Shown here piece after piece: positions 17,037 to 24,765 of a stretch of 64,000 nucleotides of DNA (its first letter is position 1; every line of letters begins with the position of its first letter). The notes under the pieces were generated by a model. The model saw only the letters and a list, made by a program, of their open reading frames with translations, did no database searches and was not told where the DNA came from. Both the position numbers and the translations under genes were made by a program. Origin of the DNA: DAHUYF01 sp035623985 (GTDB lineage Bacteria; Pseudomonadota; Alphaproteobacteria; ATCC43930; CGMCC-115725); contig DASPSJ010000069.1 of assembly GCA_035623985.1 (NCBI GenBank), forward strand, positions 44,298 to 108,297, written 5' to 3'.

Positions 17037-17776
17037 GCGAGACCATTGCGCTCGAGGTCCTGCGCTACAATCCGGAGACGGACCAAGAGCCCCGCTTCCA
17101 GCGCTACACCGTGCCCTATCGGGACGAGTGGGTCGTGCTGGATGCCCTGACCCACATCAAGGACCAGTTGGACGCGACGCTGTCCTTCCGCTGGTCCTGC
17201 CATATGGCCGTATGCGGCAGTTGCGGCGTCATGATCAACGGCGAGCCCAAATTGGGCTGCCACGCCTTCCTGCGCGATTACCGGAACGGCGTCGTCAGGA
17301 TCGAGCCGCTCGACCATTTTCCCGTCGAGCGCGATCTCGTGATCGTCATGGACGACTTCATGGCGAAGCTGTCCAGCGTGCAGCCCTATTTGCTCGTCGA
17401 CGCGGCGAAGCCGCTGAGCGAAGGCGAGTACCTGCAGACCCCGGCCGAGCTTCAGCGCTTCAAGCAATACACGCAGTGCATCAATTGCATGCTGTGCTAT
17501 GCCGCCTGCCCGCAATACGCGCTGAACGAGGGCTTCGTCGGACCCGCGGCCTTGGCGTTGGCGCATCGCTACAACCTCGATTCCCGCGATGCCGGCAAGG
17601 ACAGGCGCGCCGAAATGGTGGCGAGCAATGAGGGCATCTGGGAATGCAGCTTCGTCGGCGCCTGCTCCCAGGTCTGCCCCAAGGCGGTGGACCCTGCGGC
17701 GGCGATTCAACAGACCAAGATTTCCGCGTCGCTCGATTGGTTCAAGGCATTCTTGCTGCCAGGCGGACGGAAATGA
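17033..17776 (+). CDS. frdB: Fumarate reductase iron-sulfur subunit FrdB
   Basis: The 247-residue subunit carries the plant-type [2Fe-2S] set (CHMAVCGSCGVMING, then CH) in its first 80 residues and two C-terminal cluster motifs: CINCMLCYAACP and CSFVGACSQVCPKAVDP. These pass electrons from quinol to the FrdA flavin. The gene overlaps frdA (ATGA at 17033) and frdC (ATGA at 17773), so translation is coupled along the operon. Length and motif order are normal for FrdB. Confidence 0.95.
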   Translation: MSETIALEVLRYNPETDQEPRFQRYTVPYRDEWVVLDALTHIKDQLDATLSFRWSCHMAVCGSCGVMINGEPKLGCHAFLRDYRNGVVRIEPLDHFPVERDLVIVMDDFMAKLSSVQPYLLVDAAKPLSEGEYLQTPAELQRFKQYTQCINCMLCYAACPQYALNEGFVGPAALALAHRYNLDSRDAGKDRRAEMVASNEGIWECSFVGACSQVCPKAVDPAAAIQQTKISASLDWFKAFLLPGGRK

Positions 17777-18159
17777 GCCGCCGCCCCTATCTGCGCGAGG
17801 TCAAGCGGAGCTGGTGGCTGGGACAGCGCCGCTACCTCTTCTACATGATCCGCGAGCTCACCAGCCTGTTTGTCGCCCTTTATTGCGTGCTGCTGGTGGT
17901 GGGCCTGGTCCGGCTCGCCCAGGGACCGGCGGCCTGGGACGGCTTCGTTGCCGCCTTCTCCAGCCCGCTCGGCGTGCTCTTCCAGGTGCTGTGCCTGATA
18001 TTCGCAACCTTCCACAGCGTCACCTGGTTCGCCGTCACGCCCAAGGCGATGCCGCTCATGGTCAAGGGCGAAGCCGTGCCGCCGCGAGCCATCGTGGCCG
18101 CCCATTATGCGTTCTGGGCGGCGTTGTCGCTGCTTGTCCTGATCGTGGTCGGGGTCTGA
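17773..18159 (+). CDS. frdC: Fumarate reductase membrane anchor FrdC
   Basis: A 128-residue integral membrane protein starting MSRRPYLREVKRSWWLGQRRY, a typical FrdC opening (basic, aromatic, then RYLFYMIRE). Three hydrophobic spans follow: about 30-52, 65-88 with ATFHSVTWF, and 105-127. With FrdD it anchors FrdAB and forms the quinol-binding site. ATG 17773 overlaps the frdB stop. FrdC-type rather than SdhC-type anchors support a fumarate-reducing, menaquinol- or rhodoquinol-using enzyme. Confidence 0.9.
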   Translation: MSRRPYLREVKRSWWLGQRRYLFYMIRELTSLFVALYCVLLVVGLVRLAQGPAAWDGFVAAFSSPLGVLFQVLCLIFATFHSVTWFAVTPKAMPLMVKGEAVPPRAIVAAHYAFWAALSLLVLIVVGV

Positions 18160-18162
18160 GCC

Positions 18163-18501
18163 ATGGCAAAGTCGAACAAGCCCCTGCTCTGGCTGCCCTT
18201 CGCCGCTGGCGGATTGGCGGCGGCGTTCCTCCTTCCGGTGCTGATCCTGATCACCGGCCTGCTGGTGCCGCTGGGACTGATGCATCTGCCTTATGCGAGG
18301 ATGTTCGCCTTTGCCGATAATCCCCTCGGCAAGCTGATCCTGTTCGGCGCGGTGGCTCTGCCGACTTGGCATGCCGCTCACCGTCTGCGCGTGACCGCCC
18401 ACGATCTCGGCCTCGGCGGCGGGCTCGCGGTTCGACTCATCTGCTACGGCGTGGCGTGGCTGATGATCATTGTTTCCGCCGCAGCCCTTTTGGTCGTCTG
18501 A
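18163..18501 (+). CDS. frdD: Fumarate reductase membrane anchor FrdD
   Basis: A 112-residue hydrophobic subunit with three predicted spans (about 9-35, 57-75 and 90-112). It contains the FrdD-like stretch LVPLGL and GAVALPTWHAAHRLRVTAHDLG, with conserved His residues near the membrane surface. It starts 3 nt after frdC and completes the four-gene fumarate reductase operon. Together with FrdC it binds the quinol donor, here probably rhodoquinol in view of the next gene. Confidence 0.9.
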   Translation: MAKSNKPLLWLPFAAGGLAAAFLLPVLILITGLLVPLGLMHLPYARMFAFADNPLGKLILFGAVALPTWHAAHRLRVTAHDLGLGGGLAVRLICYGVAWLMIIVSAAALLVV

Positions 18502-18519
18502 GCAGAAGAGGAACCGGGC

Positions 18520-19260
18520 ATGAACCCGCCGACCGGCATCGCTCCCCCAGCAGCTTTAATGACGCTCCCCGTCGCCGGTGCCGGCGACGGCGTCCCGACT
18601 TATCTCAAGGCCCATTATTGGTGGGCGTATGTCCATCCGCGGGCGGTGCGCGTGTTCGAACGCCAATGGCTGGTCAATTTGATCCTGTGGGGGAACTACC
18701 ATCGCCTGCGTGACGCGGCGCTGTCGGAACTGGGCCGCGCCTTGCCCGGACGGACGTTGCAGGTGGCTTGCGTCTACGGCGATTTGACAAGCCGTCTCAG
18801 CCAACGGGTCGCTGCCGGCGGCGGGGCTCTCGATATCGTCGACATCCTGCCGATCCAACTCGAGAACCTCAGGCAGAAGCTGCCGAGCGGCGCTCCCGTC
18901 CGCTTGCTGGCAAGGGACTCGGCCGAGCTCGGCCTGCCGGACAGCAGCTACGACCGGGCCATGGTCTTTTTTCTGCTGCACGAGCAGCCGGCGGAGGTGC
19001 GCCGGCGCACGCTCGCCGAGGTGTTCCGCGTGGTCAAGCCGGGCGGCACGATCCTCGTCGTCGATTACGCCCGGCCGAGCCGCTGGCATCCCCTGCGCTA
19101 TCTCTGGCTTCCCGTGCTGGCGCGGCTGGAGCCTTTCGCGCCTGACCTGTGGCGGAGCGACCTCGCCGCCTGGCTGCCGGATCTCCCGGCCGGCAGTCGG
19201 ATACGGCGCAACAAGTCGTTCTTCGGCGGCCTTTACCAGCAAGTGGTCGTCACCCGCTGA
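18520..19260 (+). CDS. rquA: Rhodoquinone biosynthesis methyltransferase-like protein RquA
   Basis: The 246-residue protein has the sequence features of RquA: VPTYLKAHYWWAYVHPRAVRVFERQW near the N-terminus, WLVNLILWGNY, then LQVACVYGDLT where ordinary SAM methyltransferases have a Gly-rich DxGxG loop, followed by DIVDILPIQLENLRQKL, FFLLHEQPAEVRRRT, RVVKPGGTILVVDYARP and RWHPLRYLWLPVL. RquA converts ubiquinone to the low-potential rhodoquinone, replacing a methoxy group by an amino group. It starts 18 nt after frdD, so the FNR-controlled operon supplies both the enzyme and the quinone able to drive fumarate reduction. RBS AGAGGA lies upstream of ATG 18520. Confidence 0.93.
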   Translation: MNPPTGIAPPAALMTLPVAGAGDGVPTYLKAHYWWAYVHPRAVRVFERQWLVNLILWGNYHRLRDAALSELGRALPGRTLQVACVYGDLTSRLSQRVAAGGGALDIVDILPIQLENLRQKLPSGAPVRLLARDSAELGLPDSSYDRAMVFFLLHEQPAEVRRRTLAEVFRVVKPGGTILVVDYARPSRWHPLRYLWLPVLARLEPFAPDLWRSDLAAWLPDLPAGSRIRRNKSFFGGLYQQVVVTR

Positions 19261-19275
19261 AGAGCGGCGCAAAAG

Positions 19276-19740
19276 TCAGCGATTTTCCAGCCCGGTTCGC
19301 GGCGCAAGACCGCATAACCCGCGGGCGCGCGCTTCGAAGGCCGCGACGATGTCGGCGACGGTCGCCGGCAGGACTTGATCCACCAGCCGCTGAAGCACGC
19401 GGGAGCGCAGCTCCAGTTCGGTGACGAAGCTCACCCGGCAGCCGTCGCTTGGCTGCGGCTCGAAGATCCAGGACAGGCTGAACCGCCGAAACGGCGGCTC
19501 ATCCGTGGTCACGTCGATCCGCTCCGGCCGATGGAGCACCGCCGTCGAGCCGAACCTCACGCGCAGGGGACCGAAGCCGATGATTTGCTCGGCGTAATAG
19601 CTGTTCGCCTCGCGCTTGCGGATCCGCGCCGCTACCCACCAGCGCAGAAATTCGGGATAGCGCTCGACATCCGCGGCCAGATCGAACAGCGGCTCGGGCC
19701 GGCAATGAGGCAGGATGCGTTCTACTTTTTGACTCAGCAC
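19276..19740 (-). CDS. Coq10/START-domain quinone-binding protein
   Basis: This 154-residue protein fits the Coq10/RatA-like START (polyketide cyclase) family: ILPHCRPEPLFDLAADVERYPEFL at the N-terminus, an antiparallel sheet in the middle (IDVTTDEPPFRRFSLSWIFEP, CRVSFVTELELRS), and a long C-terminal helix (VADIVAAFEARARGL). Coq10 binds ubiquinone in its hydrophobic cavity and assists its use in respiration. It converges with rquA, only 15 nt separating the stops, with no visible terminator. It may be the general ubiquinone chaperone of the cell; the proximity to quinone-converting rquA is suggestive but convergent genes are not an operon. Confidence 0.85.
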   Translation of the reverse strand: MLSQKVERILPHCRPEPLFDLAADVERYPEFLRWWVAARIRKREANSYYAEQIIGFGPLRVRFGSTAVLHRPERIDVTTDEPPFRRFSLSWIFEPQPSDGCRVSFVTELELRSRVLQRLVDQVLPATVADIVAAFEARARGLCGLAPRTGLENR

Positions 19741-20054
19741 GGCGCAGGTAATCCCGGGAACAGCCGCGTGTCGATGGAATTTCTACCGTCTCCGAGGTGA
19801 TCCGCCAAGGCCGGGGATCGTCCGATTCGGGCTCACCCGGCTGCGGGCCTCCGGCCGGACCGGCGCGCGCGTTAACGCGCCTCGGCCGGCGGTCGGATTG
19901 TGGCGGAATCGTGCCGTTCCGTGAAAGCAATTTCATCCGGCCGAAAGCGTCCTGTGATGCCGGACGTGATTAAGTGGCGGCTGATCCAGGCGGCCCTTAC
20001 CGATCGTCGTGCCCGACGGCCGCCGCAGCCATGGCACCCGAGAGAGAGGATCGC
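19741..20054. other. Divergent promoter region between coq10-like and peptidoglycan-binding genes
   Basis: No gene is supported in these 314 nt. The right end carries a purine-rich ribosome-binding stretch (GAGAGAGGA, 20043-20051) before ATG 20055. No operator palindrome was recognised. Confidence 0.5.
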
Positions 20055-20387
20055 ATGAGCAAGCGCACAGGAATTCTGGCGGCGGGTCTCGTCGCCATCA
20101 TCGGCATCGCCGGAGCGGTCGCCACCCAGGCGCCGGCGGTCGCCGCCGAGCCTGCCGCGACGCAGCAGGCCCCGGTAATGCCGCTCCCCCGCCATCATGG
20201 CATGATGGCGCACAAGCGGGTCGCGAACGTGCAGCAGGCGCTCAACACCGCCGGCGCCAAGCTTGCGGTCGACGGCAAGTGGGGCCCAAGGACCGAGGCG
20301 GCGCTGAAGCAATTTCAGCAGCAGCACGGGCTCAAGGTCACCGGCCGTCTTGACCACGCGACGCGGACGCGATTGAAACTCATTTGA
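20055..20387 (+). CDS. Exported single peptidoglycan-binding domain protein
   Basis: The 110-residue product has a signal peptide (MSKRTGILAAGLVAIIGIAG, cleavage after AVAA), a short His/Met-containing linker (PLPRHHGMMAHK) and a PG_binding_1 domain: VANVQQALNTAG, AVDGKWGPRTEAALKQFQQQ, TGRLDHATRTRLKLI. Such domains hold proteins to the cell wall. No catalytic domain is attached, so it probably acts as a wall-binding or adaptor protein. ATG 20055 is supported by the GA-rich ribosome-binding site and the signal peptide. A strong terminator follows at 20411. Confidence 0.88.
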   Translation: MSKRTGILAAGLVAIIGIAGAVATQAPAVAAEPAATQQAPVMPLPRHHGMMAHKRVANVQQALNTAGAKLAVDGKWGPRTEAALKQFQQQHGLKVTGRLDHATRTRLKLI

Positions 20388-20410
20388 GACCGATCGTCTC
20401 CCACGTCTTG

Positions 20411-20442
20411 GACCCGCCGCCAGCGCGGCGGGTCATTTTTTT
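20411..20442 (+). terminator. Rho-independent terminator
   Basis: A perfect 10-bp GC-rich stem (GACCCGCCGC / GCGGCGGGTC) with a 4-nt loop CAGC is followed by A and seven T residues. It ends the transcript of the peptidoglycan-binding gene, 24 nt after its stop. Confidence 0.9.
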
Positions 20443-20586
20443 CCGAAGGATACGCCGCGGGCTGGCTTTCACGCGCCGCGCACGCTATGGACTGCCTCCG
20501 ATCGCGCCGGCCGGCCGGCCGAACGGGCAGAGCGTTTACCGTTCGGCGGTTGAGTGCTGCCTGCACGGTTCTGACGGAGCATTGCC

Positions 20587-21057
20587 ATGCGCCTTGCCGC
20601 TTTTCTGTGCGCGCTCTGCCTGGCGCTCATTGCCTCGGCGCAGGCGCAATCCAACTCCGGCATCGAGATCTCCCATCCCTGGGCGCGCGCCACCGCCGGC
20701 ACCGCTTCCCCCGGCGTGGTCTATCTGAAGATCGTCAATCACGGTGCCGGCGACGATAGCTTGACCGCCGCCTCGACCCCGGCGGCGGCCAAGGTAGAGC
20801 TGCACGCGACCCGCAACGACAACGGCGTGATGAAGATGCGGCCGCTCGCCGAGGTGCCGATCCAGGCCGGCGGCAGCGCCGAGTTCAAGCCCGGCGGCAT
20901 GCACATCATGCTGCTCGGCCTGAGGCAGCCGCTGAAGGCGGGGGACAGCTTCCCGCTGACGCTGACCTTCAACAAAGCCGGTGCGGTCGAGACCACCGTC
21001 ACGATCGAAAAGGCCGGCAGCATGGAGATGGGTGACATGCCGGGAATGAAGATGTAG
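20587..21057 (+). CDS. PCu(A)C-type periplasmic copper chaperone
   Basis: A 156-residue exported protein with signal peptide MRLAAFLCALCLALIASAQA. The mature part has the PCuAC ligand pattern: HPWARATAG, VELHATRNDNGVMKMRP (His and Met ligands) and GGMHIMLLGL (His-x-Met). The Met-rich C-terminus (SMEMGDMPGMKM) may add Cu(I) sites. PCuAC proteins deliver copper to cytochrome oxidase in the periplasm. The next gene starts 10 nt later, suggesting co-transcription. Family and localisation are clear; target oxidase is not in the window. Confidence 0.93.
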   Translation: MRLAAFLCALCLALIASAQAQSNSGIEISHPWARATAGTASPGVVYLKIVNHGAGDDSLTAASTPAAAKVELHATRNDNGVMKMRPLAEVPIQAGGSAEFKPGGMHIMLLGLRQPLKAGDSFPLTLTFNKAGAVETTVTIEKAGSMEMGDMPGMKM

Positions 21058-21067
21058 GAAAGGCGCC

Positions 21068-22825
21068 ATGAAAGCGACGACTGTCGAGGCGGCCGACCGG
21101 GCCGCACGCCGATGGGGGGGCGACGATCCCGGTCCGATCCGGCTGGGCAGCGAGCGGCACAAGCGGCTGTTCAGCCGCATGCTGCTCGACACCTTCAATC
21201 CTTACAAGCCGGCGGTCATCGATTGGCCGGCGCTCGATGCTGCGGCACGCGAGCGGCTGGTGAGCCTGCCGATCTGGGACATCGCCGTCCAGACCGAGGG
21301 CAAGGCCAGCCGGCGGGTGAAGAGCTATGCCGAATTGATCGCCGATCCGCTGCTGCGCCAGGCGATCGAGCTCAATGGCTTCGAGGAGGCGCGGCACAAG
21401 ACGGTGCTGGCGAACATGGTCGAGGCCTATGGCATCGCGCTGGCGCCCGAACCCGATTATCGCGCGCCGCGCGACGCCGAATGGGCCTTCATGGTGACGG
21501 GCTACAGCGAGTGCATCGACAGCTTCTTCGCCTTCGGCTTGTTCGAGCTGGCGAAGCGCTCGGGCTATTTCCCGCCGGCGCTGGTCGATACTTTCGAGCC
21601 GGTGATGCAGGAGGAAGGCCGTCACATCACCTTCTTCGTCAATTGGGTGGCTTGGCACCGGCGCAACCTGCCGTGGTGGAAGAAGCCGCTGTTCCAGGCC
21701 AAGATCCTCGCCGTCTGGGCCTTTCTGATCTGGGAGCGCGCCGGCATCGCGCGCGATATCGGCGGCGCGCCGCAAGACAACAACTTCACCGTCACCGGCA
21801 GCAAATCGGTCGGCGTCGACGCCAGTCCGGCCGAGCTGATGGATATCTGTCTTGCTGAGAACGACCGGCGGCTTGCCGGCTACGATCCCCGCCTGCTGCG
21901 GCCGCGCTTCGTGCCGGCGATGGTGCGGCTCGCCCGCCGCTTCATGGGCAAGGCGAAGGCGGGCACCGCCGTGCCGATCGGCTCGGAAGCGCACAAGGCG
22001 CTGTTCTGCCGGCACTTCAATGAGACTTACCAGCATTACGTGCCCGAAGAGCTGCCCTGGCCGGAGCTCGACGCCGCCGCCTTGCAGCGGCTGCGCTCGG
22101 TGCCGTTCTGGCAGGAAGTGCTGCACACGGAGCTGCGCGCCGGCGCCATCGTCAAGGCGTTCTCGGCCACCATCGACGATCCCGTGGTGAAGCAGGCGAT
22201 CGACCTGCAGGGCTTCGAGGAAACCCGCCATGCCGAGCTGATCCGCGTCATGATCCGCCGCTACGGCATCGAAGTCAGCGAGCAGCCGCTCGACCCGCTT
22301 CCCGCCGATATCGAGACCGCCTTCAAGGATTTCGGTTTCGGCGAGTGCATGGATTCCTTCCTCGGCTTCGGCGTTTTCAAGATCGCCCGCGAGGCGGGCT
22401 TCCTGCCCGAAGAGATGTTCGCGATTTTCGAGACGTTGATGTATGAGGAGACCCGGCACATCGTCTTCTTCGTCAACTGGATGGCTTGGCGCCAGGTGCA
22501 GCAGGGCAAGGGCGCGCGCTGGCGCCGTGCCGCCGCCTCGCTGCGCTTCTACTTCCGGGCCTTCAAGCGCATGGTCGGCACCGCCCGGCGCGGCGCCAAG
22601 GCCAATGACGGCAAGGATTTCTCGGCGACCCAGGCGAGCGTCTTTCTCGACGGCTTCACCTTCCGTCGCTTCCTCGAGGATTGCTACGCCGAGAACGCGC
22701 GGCGCATGAGCGTGATGGACGAAGGGCTGTTGCGCCCGGCCTTCCTGCCGCGGCTCGCCGACATTGCGCTGGCGAGCCTCAGGCTCTGGTCCGGCAGGAG
22801 GCGTCCGGCCGCGCCCGCCCCATGA
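21068..22825 (+). CDS. Tandem-duplicated diiron ferritin-like protein
   Basis: The 585-residue product is an internal duplication. Residues about 20-280 and 300-585 each read LGSExHKxLFxRxxxxTxxxYxP, WPxLDAAA, then GFEExRHxxxxxxMxxxYGI, a Y/F-x-E-C-x-D-SFxxFG helix, and EExRHIxFFVNWxAW. Each half thus has two ExxRH ligand motifs in a four-helix bundle, as expected for a diiron site. The function of this family is unknown to me. It follows the copper chaperone by 10 nt and precedes the membrane protein at 22857. No signal peptide is seen, so it is likely cytoplasmic. Confidence 0.75.
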   Translation: MKATTVEAADRAARRWGGDDPGPIRLGSERHKRLFSRMLLDTFNPYKPAVIDWPALDAAARERLVSLPIWDIAVQTEGKASRRVKSYAELIADPLLRQAIELNGFEEARHKTVLANMVEAYGIALAPEPDYRAPRDAEWAFMVTGYSECIDSFFAFGLFELAKRSGYFPPALVDTFEPVMQEEGRHITFFVNWVAWHRRNLPWWKKPLFQAKILAVWAFLIWERAGIARDIGGAPQDNNFTVTGSKSVGVDASPAELMDICLAENDRRLAGYDPRLLRPRFVPAMVRLARRFMGKAKAGTAVPIGSEAHKALFCRHFNETYQHYVPEELPWPELDAAALQRLRSVPFWQEVLHTELRAGAIVKAFSATIDDPVVKQAIDLQGFEETRHAELIRVMIRRYGIEVSEQPLDPLPADIETAFKDFGFGECMDSFLGFGVFKIAREAGFLPEEMFAIFETLMYEETRHIVFFVNWMAWRQVQQGKGARWRRAAASLRFYFRAFKRMVGTARRGAKANDGKDFSATQASVFLDGFTFRRFLEDCYAENARRMSVMDEGLLRPAFLPRLADIALASLRLWSGRRRPAAPAP

Positions 22826-22856
22826 CCCGCCGCCCCGCGCGGCCTGCGGCGAGACG

Positions 22857-23882
22857 ATGAAGACCGTCACCATCCTGCTGGCGATCGTCGGGCTGCTGCT
22901 GGGCACGGCGCTGGTCGGCTATTTCGGCTTCGGCGAAGTCTGGCATGCGCTGTTGGCGGTGCGCTGGACCGGCTTCCTGGCGATCGTCCTTTATCACCTC
23001 GCCGGCATCGCGCTGCTCGGCCTGTGCTGGTACGTGCTGTCGCCGCGGCCGGCGCCGCTGCGCGCCTTCGTCTGGGGACGGCTCATCCGCGATTCCGGCT
23101 CGGAGCTGCTGCCGCTGTCGCAGCTCGGCGGCTTCGTCATGGGCGCGCGGGCGGCGATGCTGCTTGGGATCGGCGGCGCCGCCGCTACCGCCTCCACCAT
23201 CGTCGACGTGACGCTGGAAGTGGTGGGACAGCTCGGATACACCGCGCTCGGCCTCGCCTTGCTGGCGCGGCTCAAGCCCGACGATCCCCTCATCGGCTGG
23301 ATCGCGCTCGGCATCCTCGCCGGGCTGGCGGCGGTCGCGAGCTTCATCGCCGTGCAGCGCCACGCCCTCGGCCGCATGGAAAATCTCGTCCGCCGCATCG
23401 CGCAGCGCTGGAGCAGGAGCGCCGCCGAGGAGCAGCAGCCGCTCTTCCTCGAGATCCACGAGATCTACCGCCGGCCGGGCGCGCTCTATCTCGGCGGGCT
23501 GCTGCATTGGGCGGCCTGGGTCGCGAGCAGCGTCGAGGCGTGGCTCGCGCTCCATCTCATGGGCGCGCCGCTCGGCATCGGGGCGGTGATCGTGATCGAG
23601 AGCCTTCTCTACGCCATCCGCAGCGTCGCCTTCGCGGTGCCGAACGCGGTCGGAGTCCAGGAAGGCGCCTATATCATGCTCGGCGCCGCGTTTGGCCTGA
23701 CGCCGGAGACGGCGCTGGCGCTCTCGCTGCTGAAGCGCGCGCGCGACCTCGTCATCGGCGTGCCCGCCTTGATCGCCTGGCAGGTCCTGGAAAGCCGCCG
23801 GTTGCTGACCGGTCTCGGACGGCCGGCGGCGATGCCGTCATTTACGCCGGCCGGCGGCAAGGCCGAGGGCGCCGATACCTAG
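22857..23882 (+). CDS. HpnL-like flippase-domain membrane protein
   Basis: A 341-residue multispanning protein of the lysylphosphatidylglycerol-synthase transmembrane / HpnL family: about eight spans, a conserved GRLIRDSGSELLPLSQLGGFVMGARA motif, TASTIVDVTLEVVGQLGY, and AVPNAVGVQEGAYIMLGAAFGL near the C-terminus. HpnL-type proteins are linked to hopanoid or lipid transport. ATG 22857 starts the first span directly; an upstream extension would overlap the ferritin-like gene. Its 3' end has a diverged second copy at 28395-28514, indicating that a related gene once lay there. Confidence 0.8.
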   Translation: MKTVTILLAIVGLLLGTALVGYFGFGEVWHALLAVRWTGFLAIVLYHLAGIALLGLCWYVLSPRPAPLRAFVWGRLIRDSGSELLPLSQLGGFVMGARAAMLLGIGGAAATASTIVDVTLEVVGQLGYTALGLALLARLKPDDPLIGWIALGILAGLAAVASFIAVQRHALGRMENLVRRIAQRWSRSAAEEQQPLFLEIHEIYRRPGALYLGGLLHWAAWVASSVEAWLALHLMGAPLGIGAVIVIESLLYAIRSVAFAVPNAVGVQEGAYIMLGAAFGLTPETALALSLLKRARDLVIGVPALIAWQVLESRRLLTGLGRPAAMPSFTPAGGKAEGADT

Positions 23883-23901
23883 GCGCTGGGCGCGGCAAAG
23901 C

Positions 23902-24378
23902 CTAACCGGCCTTGCGCACGTGAACATGCGGATGCCGGTGGGTTGAACCGACGCCATGTGGGTGCTTTTGCCGTTCGATGTCGACCGGCACCAGGAAGAC
24001 CCGACCGTGGCGCACGCCGCGCTCGGCGATGACCTGGTCGGCGAGGCTCTGCACGTCCCGCGTCTTTCCCTGCAACACCGTCACCTCCATGCAGCTCTCG
24101 TGGTCGAGGTGAACGTGCATCGCGGCGAGCGACAGATCATGATGATCATGGAAAGAGCGGGTCAGGCGCTTGGCGAGCTCCCGCGCTTCATGGTCGTAGA
24201 CATAGACAAGCGCCGCCACGCAATCCTGCGCGGGGTCCGCCTTCTCGTTCGCCTGCCTTATGCCGGCGCGGACGAGATCCCGGACGGCTTCCGACCGGTT
24301 CTGGTAGCCGCGCGCTTCGATCATGCGGTCGAGTTCCGCCATGATGTCGTCGTCGAGGGTGATGGTCACGCGGTGCAT
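23902..24378 (-). CDS. nikR: Nickel-responsive regulator NikR
   Basis: A 158-residue ribbon-helix-helix ACT-domain regulator. The N-terminus MHRVTITLDDDIMAELDRMI and NRSEAVRDLVRAGI form the DNA-binding RHH; the C-terminal domain has the Ni(II) ligand set in FHDHHDLS and MHVHLDHESC. The C-terminal tail is long and His-rich (KHPHGVGSTHRHPHVHV), perhaps extra metal storage. It represses nickel uptake genes when Ni is high. ATG 24378 has AAGGAAG 7 nt upstream; ATG 24399 lacks one. A matching operator lies at 24406-24433 between nikR and the receptor gene, implying control of both. Confidence 0.95.
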   Translation of the reverse strand: MHRVTITLDDDIMAELDRMIEARGYQNRSEAVRDLVRAGIRQANEKADPAQDCVAALVYVYDHEARELAKRLTRSFHDHHDLSLAAMHVHLDHESCMEVTVLQGKTRDVQSLADQVIAERGVRHGRVFLVPVDIERQKHPHGVGSTHRHPHVHVRKAG

Positions 24379-24405
24379 GGGGCTGCTTCCTTGGGTCATC
24401 GCAGA

Positions 24406-24433
24406 GTATGACAAATTTCTATAGACTTCATAT
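24406..24433. promoter_or_regulatory. NikR operator overlapping receptor promoter
   Basis: GTATGA, 16 nt, TCATAT matches the E. coli NikR operator GTATGA-N16-TCATAC in all but the last base. It overlaps a good sigma-70 promoter facing right (ATGACA at 24408-24413, 17 nt, TATCAT at 24431-24436), so nickel-bound NikR would shut the receptor transcript off, and it is 28 nt upstream of nikR, so autoregulation is likely. Confidence 0.88.
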
Positions 24434-24454
24434 CATTCCTCCCATAGCATCGGG

Positions 24455-24624
24455 GCGATGGTTCCCTTCGGGGATTGAATGGGAACACGGTGAAGGCGCG
24501 AGCCCAAAGCCGTGGCTGCCCCCGCAACTGTAAGCGGCGAGCCGAGCGCACCCGATGCCACCGGCGCAAGCCGGGAAGGCCGCGCAAGGCGAGGAGCCGT
24601 GAGCCAGGAGACCTGCCATCGCCG
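24455..24624 (+). promoter_or_regulatory. Cobalamin (B12) riboswitch
   Basis: The leader has the B12-riboswitch landmarks in order: GGGAACACGGTG, GCTGCCCCCGCAACTGTAAG, GCCACCGG...CCGGGAAGGC and the B12 box AGCCAGGAGACCTGCC. The P1 ends pair perfectly over 7 bp (GCGATGG at 24455-24461 with CCATCGC at 24618-24624). It lies about 12 nt after the predicted transcript start and 141 nt before the receptor ATG. Adenosylcobalamin binding would lower expression of the TonB-dependent receptor. Confidence 0.96.
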
Positions 24625-24765
24625 TGGTCAAGCGCGGGCGTATCGGCCGGGGTGTGCCGATCGGGAAATCGGCCGGACGTCCGTCCAAGATTTTGTTCGA
24701 TCAAGCCGCAATCCCTGCTTCGCATTGACCGACGACCAAGGGGGGTCGTGCGCTCAGGGGGGAAC

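Noticed and set aside
20999..22906. 635-codon open frame opposite the ferritin-like protein
   Set aside because: Shadow of the duplicated diiron gene; composition typical of an antisense frame.
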